Positions 16,601 through 23,188 of a stretch of 64,000 nt of DNA are shown piece by piece. Position numbers and translations under genes: made by a program. The notes beneath the pieces were generated by a model, which ran no database searches, was not told the origin of the DNA, and saw nothing but the letters and a program-made list of their open reading frames with translations. The DNA comes from Chloroflexota bacterium (GTDB lineage: Bacteria > Chloroflexota > Anaerolineae > Anaerolineales > Villigracilaceae). The stretch is from positions 1 to 64,000 of the forward strand of contig JACRBI010000047.1 in the NCBI GenBank assembly GCA_016234495.1. Reading direction: 5' to 3'. Within the stretch, counting starts at the first letter, position 1, and each line of letters begins with the position of its first letter.

Positions 16601-17107
16601 TCCTTTGCGACACCAACATCCTGATTGAATTTTACAAAGGCCGCGCCGATGTCGTTGAGACGTTGAGCGCGGCTGGCGTATCCAATCTGGCTGTCAGTGT
16701 AATCACGGTGGGGGAACTGTACTTTGGGGCGCGAGATAAACGTGAATTGAAAAGTTTGCGTGAAAATCTTTCCCTGCTCCAGCAATTACCAATAGATGAA
16801 GAAATCTCCAGGCTCCATATTGAACTGCTCGAAAAATATTAGACTTTATCGGTAATAAGCAAAGAGCCTGTTTTTGGACGCTGAAAAATGCTGATTTTCG
16901 CTGATTCAAGAAAGAAAAATCTGCGTTTTCTGCGTGAATCAGCGTCCCGATTTAATTTCCGATAAAGTCTATTCTCTTAGCCATAAGTTAACCATCCCAG
17001 ATGCTTTGATCGCGGCAACCGCGCTCCGCTATTCAATCCCGCTTTACACGTTGAATATAAAAGACTTTCACTACATTTCGGGGTTGGATTTGTACTCCGC
17101 CAAATAA
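16582..17107 (+). pseudogene. vapC: VapC-type PIN-domain toxin, interrupted by a 133-bp insertion
   Basis: PIN nucleases cut RNA with a cluster of acidic residues. The 5' part encodes ILCDTNILIEFYKG (first Asp), SVITVGELYFGA (Glu) and runs to LLEKY, where the insertion creates a TAG (16840-16842). The 3' part at 16974-17107 encodes SLSHKLTIPDALIAATALRY (the late Asp) and IKDFHYISGLDLYSAK, the normal PIN C-terminus. Removing 16841-16973 restores one frame of about 130 residues. The true start may be the GTG at 16597, which overlaps the antitoxin stop, or the GTG at 16582. As it stands the toxin lacks its last catalytic Asp. Confidence 0.88.
16841..16973. mobile_element. MITE-like miniature element inserted in vapC
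   Basis: The terminal inverted repeats are AGACTTTATCGG and its complement (16841-16852, 16959-16970), with an ATT target duplication (16838-16840 and 16971-16973). Inside are GGACGCTGA and TGAATCAGCGTCC arms, the same palindrome family as at 22294 and 24881. There is no coding capacity, so it would need a transposase from elsewhere. Confidence 0.85.
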
Positions 17108-17314
17108 TTTTAAATTTATACGCCTGTAGCTGGGTCGTAGCATGGAAGTCCCTTTCGCATGGCGAGGATTATACCTGAGGGGATTCTATATCATGTTATT
17201 GCAAGGCGCTCTTTCTCTTTGCCGAAGCAATCTCCAGTTATTTTTGAACTGCTCTTCCAGAGAGAACTCAGTGTTCTTTATCTGCTATGATAAAATGATG
17301 AAAACAGGTAAATT
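17108..17314. other. Short gap with a kinase-start duplicate
   Basis: The right copy of the 38-bp repeat (17146-17183) lies here. Reading on into minus-strand codons gives MRKGLPCYDPATG before a stop, against MRKGLLLYNPTAG in the intact kinase. So this is a decayed copy of the kinase 5' end. Confidence 0.6.
17146..17183. repeat. 38-bp direct repeat, right copy
   Basis: Perfect copy of 16287-16324, 821 bp away from it edge to edge. Confidence 0.9.
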
Positions 17315-17605
17315 ATGGATGTAAAAACCTTGCTCGCAACCCGCCGAAAAGAAATCCTTGAGATCGCCGCACGCAATGGCGCGGTCAATGTGCGCGTGTT
17401 TGGATCGGTGGCACGCGGAGATAACAGACCTGACAGCGATATTGACTTCCTTGTTAATTTGGAACCGGGGCGAAGTCTAATGGATCTGGCGCGGCTCTTG
17501 CGTGAATTACATACCCTGCTTGATTATCCTGTGGATGTAATGACAGAAGCGGGATTACGTTCACGGATCAAGCCGCAAGTGTTAAGGGATGCGCATCCGT
17601 TATGA
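17315..17605 (+). CDS. mntA: MNT-type nucleotidyltransferase antitoxin
   Basis: A 96-residue minimal nucleotidyltransferase. The signature VFGSVARGDNRPDSDIDFLV (G30-S31 and D42/D44) is intact, with a later strand VDVMTEAGL. MntA proteins silence a HEPN toxin by adding AMP to a tyrosine. The downstream hepT gene overlaps by four bases (ATGA at 17602-17605), typical of the pair. The likely start is the ATG at 17315, before which no strong ribosome site is visible. Confidence 0.9.
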   Translation: MDVKTLLATRRKEILEIAARNGAVNVRVFGSVARGDNRPDSDIDFLVNLEPGRSLMDLARLLRELHTLLDYPVDVMTEAGLRSRIKPQVLRDAHPL

Positions 17606-17934
17606 GAAGTGAACGCGAACGATTGTTGGATATTCTCGAAGCTATCGAACGTATCGAGAAATATGCTGAAGAGGGAAAAGATGCCTTTGATGCGGATGAA
17701 CTTATCCAAACGTGGATAGTGCATCATATTACGATCATTGGCGAAGCCTGCCGTTCTTTGTCTGATGACTTTCAGGCGCGTTATGCCAATGTCCCGTGGG
17801 CGGATATTATCGGAATGCGTAACATTCTTGTCCATCACTATTTTGGAATTGATACGGAAGCTGTCTGGTCGGTGGTTGTGCGTGATATACCCGAATTAAA
17901 ACTGAACATCCAAGTGATCGTGAAGAATATTTAG
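17602..17934 (+). CDS. hepT: HEPN-domain toxin (DUF86)
   Basis: A 110-residue all-helical HEPN ribonuclease. The catalytic R-x4-H motif is RNILVH (R73, H78), and Y80 completes R-x4-H-x-Y, the tyrosine that MntA modifies in characterised systems. It is coupled to mntA by a four-base overlap. Both genes appear intact, unlike the VapBC-like pair 500 bases upstream. Target RNA is unknown. Confidence 0.9.
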   Translation: MRSERERLLDILEAIERIEKYAEEGKDAFDADELIQTWIVHHITIIGEACRSLSDDFQARYANVPWADIIGMRNILVHHYFGIDTEAVWSVVVRDIPELKLNIQVIVKNI

Positions 17935-17961
17935 ATAAGTTTTTTTATTTGGGAGGAAAAG

Positions 17962-19041
17962 ATGACAATTGCTCAATCCCTAAAAGCGGAATTGTTCTTA
18001 ACTTCATTGATTCTATTAACCGCTTGCGGAACACAACCCACGGGTGAACCAACGCCTGTTTCAACAGCGGTACTAATTCAACCTGCTTCATTTTCCACTC
18101 CATCTCCAATGGCTCCGGAAGCCAATGAAACCGCGACTCCAGTGGGTTCTAGTACTGAGGCACCAGCTACCCCAGCAACCGCTACTCCCGAAGCGCGAAT
18201 GACGGTGGAACAGCAAAAGGTATACCTCGAAGCTCACAAGATCCCGTATATCGTAAAGCCAAACGGTGAATTGCAGTTTGACTTTATGAAGATGTATACC
18301 GAGACAGCCAGTATTAAAGTAGGACACCAAGAGACACTTGGCGCGGATTTGGCAGCCGCGGCAGCGGAGTGTGAAGAAGGATTCCCAAACCCCATAAGTT
18401 CAAAAGCTGAAGATTTTACAGCAGTGAGGTGGGATAGCGGAGTCGATAAAGATCAACAACGGGTTGTTTATAGAATCGTCATTATTTCTGATGATTTCAC
18501 TGAAAAACGGATGCCTATTGAGCCTATGTGTCCAGTTATGGCAGAAATCGATGGAAATCAATTTGCCTTTTTTAATATGCGCTCACCACTTTTTGACCCT
18601 AAAGAAATTGTAAAAAATAACGGTGTACCTTATATAACCTATTGGATTATGGTTGATGCAGGTTCATTCACCTTAGATGCTACCGGACCAAAAGATACTC
18701 TCGAAAAAATTAGTCAAGGAAAGCTACAGTTCTCATTTTCTACTATTTTAGGCTCCGAAGATGATCTTAGATCAGCTCCAGAGATAGATATAAACATACA
18801 CACTCAATTATATATGAATGACCGAGCATGGCACGCACTACATGCAAACTTTAACAACGTAGATGGCACCAGTAGTTTACAACTAAAAAATGATATTCTA
18901 TTACAGAGATTAGTTAAAGGACAGGGTTTTTCAGCTGATATGCAGGGTGGTGTTTTTTTGGGAGAAGCATTAGTGTCACAAGATGTACGTGAACGATCAT
19001 TTGTCGAGAATTTATCGTTTCCTCCAGAGCATAATAAATGA
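17962..19041 (+). CDS. Lipoprotein of unknown function
   Basis: A 359-residue predicted lipoprotein. The signal peptide has a lipobox (LLTAC, cysteine at about 22), followed by a Thr/Pro/Ala-rich linker to about residue 75 and a globular domain I do not recognise. GGGAGGAAAAG gives a good ribosome site. The second half is clearly more A/T-rich than neighbouring genes, for example around 18600-18950, which suggests acquisition. It follows the hepT gene by 27 bases but is probably independent. Confidence 0.75.
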   Translation: MTIAQSLKAELFLTSLILLTACGTQPTGEPTPVSTAVLIQPASFSTPSPMAPEANETATPVGSSTEAPATPATATPEARMTVEQQKVYLEAHKIPYIVKPNGELQFDFMKMYTETASIKVGHQETLGADLAAAAAECEEGFPNPISSKAEDFTAVRWDSGVDKDQQRVVYRIVIISDDFTEKRMPIEPMCPVMAEIDGNQFAFFNMRSPLFDPKEIVKNNGVPYITYWIMVDAGSFTLDATGPKDTLEKISQGKLQFSFSTILGSEDDLRSAPEIDINIHTQLYMNDRAWHALHANFNNVDGTSSLQLKNDILLQRLVKGQGFSADMQGGVFLGEALVSQDVRERSFVENLSFPPEHNK

Positions 19042-19134
19042 TGCAGATCGAATGATGGATGATTCTTCATTGTTCAATCTGTTAGGCGATTTGGACCGCT
19101 ATATTCGCTGTTCTAAATGTGGTACTCTGGATAC

Positions 19135-20457
19135 ATGAGGCGTTCGAGATTGTTATTCATACTACTTTTTTGTATAGCACTAGCTTCCTTTAGTATTCCC
19201 GTCTTCGCTCAGTTGCACACGCTCATGCCTTTGCCAACGGCGACCCCAGTTCCCCCCACGCTTGTTCCTGGATTGTGTCAAGGCACAAAATGTGCAACCG
19301 CAGCGTCATGTCCGAAATGCTTAGAAACGATAGGTTCTGAACAGTGTCTAGGAAGAACCCAGTATGTATGTGGTGATTGTTATTGTAGTGCGGCACATCC
19401 GACATCTGGTCCCTGTACCGGTGGGTGGAGTGCATGTGCTGAACAGTATACGGGAGTATGGTGTCGCTCTAGGCGCTGCCCACCTGATCTCATCTATCAG
19501 ATAGATTGTAGCTGTCCTGTGCCGACGACAGGTTCTGGTGGAGGTGGCGGAGGCGCTACTGCGACTCCTATTCCACCGAGCAATACTCCAGGACCGTTTA
19601 CTGCGCTTGGAAATATAACTGTTGTCGGGTATTTGGTCAGCACCTCCTCCCCAACCTGTGCGCAGATACTCGCTGGATCTCTCCTGCCAAATTCATTTTA
19701 TGCCACAAATCCGTATTCTGGACCACCACCGAGTCAGGTGCAGACGACTGGTCCAGTATCGTGGGTCATGACATTAGCAGATAGGATATATGCCGTCATC
19801 GCGGGGTATGCGACTGATGAATATGTCCCTGTGGCATACTGCCACAACACGACATCTGATCCCACGTATGTAGTCGGGCAAAGTGGCTATCTCGCGGATG
19901 GAGATACGATCAACTTTTACGTCGGGTTTGCGCAGGCTGGACCATGGGTACAGACTATCGAAGGCGATGTCTACGGTACATCGAGCCTACAGACCTCGAT
20001 CCCATCACTCATCGATCCACGAGTCTTTAGTCGAACTGGCGCGGGTGGATCTGCTGGTGTCGCGATCACTGGTGGGTCGATGGGGCTCTCCCCTATCCCC
20101 GATCTTTCGATCACAGGACAATCATATACAACGCAAAATTTCTATGGAGACTATGCCCAGCGGCTTCGCACTACGACGAGTCATGCACTCGCGACACCGA
20201 TCGCGACTCTGACCAACCTCGGGACCGAGACGACGACGGTCTACACGATAACCGGAGCTGCGAGCATCGACTCAGCGCTCACAGTCCCTGCCGGGGATAA
20301 AGTGATCGTGCTCGTAGACGGCAGTCTGACGATCAACAATTCTATCACCCTTGGGAGCGTTGACTCATTTGTCGCATTTATCGTAAATGGGGATATCACC
20401 GTCGCATCGACCGTGGGTGGGACTGAGGCGGCACCGGCACTTACCCCAATGATATAA
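19135..20457 (+). CDS. Secreted Cys-rich protein, probably truncated, of foreign appearance
   Basis: About 440 residues with a signal peptide (MRRSRLLFILLFCIALASF...PVFAQ), a Thr/Pro linker, a Cys-rich segment (about 42-125, at least 14 Cys including CPKC, CGDCYC and CSCPVP), a Gly-rich linker and a beta-rich C-terminal region with repeated VDGSLTINN / VNGDITVAS strands. Style and codon use (many CGA and GGA codons, ATC) differ from flanking genes and recall extracellular proteins of Patescibacteria; this is an impression, not a search result. The frame stops at TPMI, with its TAA inside the TATAAT of the next gene, so the C-terminus is probably lost. A start at 19117 is also possible. Confidence 0.65.
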   Translation: MRRSRLLFILLFCIALASFSIPVFAQLHTLMPLPTATPVPPTLVPGLCQGTKCATAASCPKCLETIGSEQCLGRTQYVCGDCYCSAAHPTSGPCTGGWSACAEQYTGVWCRSRRCPPDLIYQIDCSCPVPTTGSGGGGGGATATPIPPSNTPGPFTALGNITVVGYLVSTSSPTCAQILAGSLLPNSFYATNPYSGPPPSQVQTTGPVSWVMTLADRIYAVIAGYATDEYVPVAYCHNTTSDPTYVVGQSGYLADGDTINFYVGFAQAGPWVQTIEGDVYGTSSLQTSIPSLIDPRVFSRTGAGGSAGVAITGGSMGLSPIPDLSITGQSYTTQNFYGDYAQRLRTTTSHALATPIATLTNLGTETTTVYTITGAASIDSALTVPAGDKVIVLVDGSLTINNSITLGSVDSFVAFIVNGDITVASTVGGTEAAPALTPMI

Positions 20458-20466
20458 TCCCAGCCG
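20453..20466 (+). promoter_or_regulatory. -10 element for a probably leaderless kinase mRNA
   Basis: TATAAT (20453-20458) is followed by eight bases and the ATG of the kinase. It overlaps the stop codon of the upstream secreted-protein gene. Confidence 0.6.
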
Positions 20467-21549
20467 ATGAACGAAGGCGCACTCCTCAACGGGCGATATC
20501 AACTACTGGAAAGACTCGGCTCCGGCGGCATGGCTGAAGTTTTTCGCGCGCGTGATTCTGTTCTGGATCGCATTGTCGCCATTAAAGTCCTGCGGAAAGA
20601 TTATTCAAGCAGCCCCGAATTTCAAGAACACTTCCGCACCGAAGCCCGCGCCGCCGCGAATCTGTCACATCCAAACATTGTCACCGTCCATGATTTTGGG
20701 CTGGCAGATAACCTGCTCTTCATCGTCATGGAGAACATCCCCGGCAAAGACCTGAAACAGCTCATCCGTCAACGCGGACGATTTACAGTCGAAGCGGGCA
20801 TCCCGCTCATCATCCAAGCCTGCGCCGGGCTGGGCTATGCTCACCGAGCCGGGCTTGTCCATTGTGACGTCAAGCCGCATAATATGCTCGTCTCGCCGGA
20901 CGACCGTCTCAAGGTCACCGACTTTGGGATCGCGCGTGCCCTTGCCACCATGATGCCCGGCGAACGCACCGATGTCGTCTGGGGGTCGCCGCTGTATTTT
21001 TCGCCCGAGCAGGCACAGGGTGAGTCGCCTTCGCCCGCGTCCGACGTCTATTCCATTGGCGTGGTCATGTACGAACTGCTGAGCGGCACGCCGCCGTTCA
21101 CCGCATCCACTGCTGAAGAACTGGCGCGTTTGCATATCTCGGCCAATCCAATTCCCATCCGCGAATACATTCCCGAAATTCCCACCGCGCTCGAAGAGAT
21201 CATCACCAAGGTGCTTTCCAAAGAGCCGTCTGCCCGCTACCGCACCGCCGACCAGCTTGGGCGCGTGTTGTTGAAATTTGGAATCCAGCCTGATGCGCCG
21301 TCGCTTGCATTAACTCCCGAACTCCCAGCAGATGGAATTCCAACCCGTGAGATAACTCCGCCGCCCCGGCTGGAGCCTGCCAAACCGAGATACATTCCGC
21401 CCGAGCCGACGCCTCCTGACGACCCCGGGCTTGGTTCTGTCTTCGGTGAAATTGATTGGGTCTCAGTCGGACTCAGCCTGCTGGCACTCGTGGCCGTTGG
21501 CGGCCTCATCCCATTTTGGACGATGGTCTACTTCGCCTGGAATCCGTAA
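20467..21549 (+). CDS. Membrane-anchored Ser/Thr protein kinase, non-RD type
   Basis: A 360-residue Hanks-type kinase. Residues about 10-270 are catalytic: GSGGMAEVF glycine loop, K40 in VAIK, catalytic loop VHCDVKPHN (H132-C133-D134), DFG and the SPEQAQGE region with SDVYSIGVVMYELLSG. The HRD motif reads HCD, so the enzyme is a non-RD kinase and may not need activation-loop phosphorylation. A Pro-rich linker (about 280-330) leads to one C-terminal membrane segment (about 335-357), which leaves no external sensor domain. It is monocistronic with a terminator after it. Confidence 0.93.
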   Translation: MNEGALLNGRYQLLERLGSGGMAEVFRARDSVLDRIVAIKVLRKDYSSSPEFQEHFRTEARAAANLSHPNIVTVHDFGLADNLLFIVMENIPGKDLKQLIRQRGRFTVEAGIPLIIQACAGLGYAHRAGLVHCDVKPHNMLVSPDDRLKVTDFGIARALATMMPGERTDVVWGSPLYFSPEQAQGESPSPASDVYSIGVVMYELLSGTPPFTASTAEELARLHISANPIPIREYIPEIPTALEEIITKVLSKEPSARYRTADQLGRVLLKFGIQPDAPSLALTPELPADGIPTREITPPPRLEPAKPRYIPPEPTPPDDPGLGSVFGEIDWVSVGLSLLALVAVGGLIPFWTMVYFAWNP

Positions 21550-21562
21550 ACTTCTTTCAGGC

Positions 21563-21602
21563 CTGACAGGTTCGCGCAACATGAACCTGTCAGATCTTTT
21601 TT
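21563..21602 (+). terminator. Terminator of the kinase gene
   Basis: CTGACAGGTTC and GAACCTGTCAG pair around a nine-base loop, followed by seven Ts. Confidence 0.88.
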
Positions 21603-21608
21603 AACCTC

Positions 21609-22277
21609 ATGAATCAATTCCTGATCGCCCCCTCCATTATCGCCGCAGACTTCACCCGCCTGGCTGACGAGATCGCCGCCGTCCAATCTGCCGGCGCCGA
21701 CTGGCTGCACATGGACATCATGGACGGGCACTTCGTCCCGACCATTACCATCGGTCCGCTGTTTGTAGAAGCCTGCAAGCGTGCCAGCAAACTTCCGCTG
21801 GATGTGCATTTGATGATCTCGAATCCGAATCAATATTTGGAAGATTTCGCCAAAGCCGGCGCGGACAACATCACCGTCCACGTGGAAACCTGCCTCGACC
21901 TGCCGCAAACGATACAGAAAATAAAATCACTGGGCTGTACTGCCGGCGTCACATTGAATCCCGCCACCCCCGTCTCTGCCTTGGATGCAGTCCTCCCGCT
22001 GGTTGATCTGGTCTTGGTGATGAGCGTGCAGCCCGGCTTCTCAGGTCAATCCTTTATGCCGGAGATGATCGGCAAAGTGGAAGAAGTCCGCAATAAATTA
22101 AACGCACTGCGATCCACAGCGCATCTCGAAGTGGATGGCGGCATTTCTTCTGAAACGCTGCCCCTCATGCTAAATGCAGGCGCAAACGTTTTTGTGGCAG
22201 GTAATGCAGTTTTCAAGCATCCGCAGGGCGCGGGTGAGGGGATTCGCGTATTGCGTCAGTGTGTCGCGCCTGCATAA
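21609..22277 (+). CDS. rpe: Ribulose-phosphate 3-epimerase
   Basis: A 222-residue TIM-barrel enzyme that interconverts ribulose-5-phosphate and xylulose-5-phosphate in the pentose phosphate pathway. Motifs: IAPSIIAADFTRL, WLHMDIMDGHFVP with the metal-binding His and Asp, PLDVHLMI, VLVMSVQPGFSGQSF and LEVDGGIS. Length and motifs are standard, so it should be active. It stands alone after a terminator. The ATG is six bases from the T-run, leaving no clear ribosome site. Confidence 0.97.
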   Translation: MNQFLIAPSIIAADFTRLADEIAAVQSAGADWLHMDIMDGHFVPTITIGPLFVEACKRASKLPLDVHLMISNPNQYLEDFAKAGADNITVHVETCLDLPQTIQKIKSLGCTAGVTLNPATPVSALDAVLPLVDLVLVMSVQPGFSGQSFMPEMIGKVEEVRNKLNALRSTAHLEVDGGISSETLPLMLNAGANVFVAGNAVFKHPQGAGEGIRVLRQCVAPA

Positions 22278-22293
22278 TCTATACAATAAAATA

Positions 22294-22366
22294 GATCGGG
22301 ACGCAGACAAACGCTGATTTACGCTGAGAAAATCTGCGTTCATCTGCGTGAATCAGCGTCCCGATC
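22294..22366. repeat. Palindromic repeat, GGACGC/GCGTCC family, copy 2
   Basis: GATCGGGACGCAGA at the left and the complementary GCGTCCCGATC at the right enclose AAACGCTGATTTACGC and ATCTGCGTTCATCTGCGTG segments. Related to the core of the element in vapC and to 24881-25005. Confidence 0.8.
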
Positions 22367-22378
22367 ATGGAATTAAAA

Positions 22379-22411
22379 ACAAAAATCACGGCTCAACGCC
22401 GTGATTTTTGT
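22379..22411. terminator. Terminator between rpe and rpmB
   Basis: ACAAAAATCACGGC and GCCGTGATTTTTGT pair around a five-base loop. It can serve both convergent genes. Confidence 0.88.
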
Positions 22412-22429
22412 CGCGAATGGAAAACAAAC

Positions 22430-22615
22430 CTAAGCCGCAGATTTGCCGAGCGTCTTGATGCACTTGGCGCACAGAGTCTTCTTGACCATGCGGCCCTTCT
22501 CCATCACCGAAACCTTTTGCAGGTTGGGCTTAAACGTGCGATTGGTCGCTCGTTGGGAGAATGAACGGCTGTGGCCGAAGGTGGTTGCTTTACCGCAGGT
22601 GTTGCACTTTGCCAT
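22430..22615 (-). CDS. rpmB: 50S ribosomal protein bL28
   Basis: A 61-residue protein with the L28 pattern AKCNTCGKATTFGHSRSFSQ, then RTFKPNLQKV and LCAKCIKTLGK. Both CxxC pairs are present, so it is the zinc-binding form. The ATG at 22615 is chosen because AAAGGA lies upstream and because the protein then begins MAKC as in the family; a longer frame starting at 22669 lacks these features. It is monocistronic. Confidence 0.95.
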   Translation of the reverse strand: MAKCNTCGKATTFGHSRSFSQRATNRTFKPNLQKVSVMEKGRMVKKTLCAKCIKTLGKSAA

Positions 22616-22730
22616 GTTATAGTTCCTTTCAATACAATGATTCCAGATTGCCGCCCTTTTCGAGGGCACGGCATTTTACCATAGAACGCAACCATCTTCA
22701 AGATTAGATGTTAAAATAGAAACAGGAATG

Positions 22731-22792
22731 CAGGTCAGGCTTTCGACCTGACAATATTTGAAGCAAAAGTCTTTGGCGGGCTGATACCCGCC
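22731..22792. repeat. Two small hairpins before the Asp23 gene
   Basis: CAGGTC/GACCTG (22731-22750) and GGCGGG/CCCGCC (22775-22792). The second is followed by CCTACAAAT, as in other intergenic repeats at 28619 and 36227. Confidence 0.6.
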
Positions 22793-22817
22793 CTACAAAT
22801 CATCAATGAGGAAAACC

Positions 22818-23174
22818 ATGGGCGACGAAACTACAACTTTGGGCGGGATTCACATTTCGCCAAACGCGGTGGCGACAATTGCATATCACGCCACCTTGCA
22901 ATCTTACGGCGTGGTGGGGCTTGCCCCGAAAAACCTGGCAGATGGGATCGTATCCACCATCACACGTGAGCCTTCGCGCGGAATTACTGTCCGCTACAAG
23001 GATGATGACATTGATATCGACATCAACGTCATCGTTGAATTCGGCACCCGCATCAACTCGGTGGCTGAGAGCGTGGCGAACACCGTGCGCTTCCACGTGG
23101 AAAAAGCCCTCGGCTTGCATGTGAACTCCGTCAACGTGCATGTGGCGGGATTACGCATCAGCGATTCGGATTAG
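22818..23174 (+). CDS. Asp23/Gls24 family protein
   Basis: A 118-residue protein of the Asp23/Gls24 (DUF322) family. ISPNAVATIAYHATLQSYGVVG at the start, GITVRYKDDDIDIDINVIVEFG in the middle and LGLHVNSVNVHVAGLR at the end fit the pattern. In Firmicutes these act at the envelope and often precede the DAK2 fatty acid kinase gene, exactly as here, 14 bases apart. The ATG at 22818 is chosen because AGGA lies five bases before it; the ATG at 22806 has no site. Confidence 0.92.
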   Translation: MGDETTTLGGIHISPNAVATIAYHATLQSYGVVGLAPKNLADGIVSTITREPSRGITVRYKDDDIDIDINVIVEFGTRINSVAESVANTVRFHVEKALGLHVNSVNVHVAGLRISDSD

Positions 23175-23188
23175 GAGAATAGATTCTT

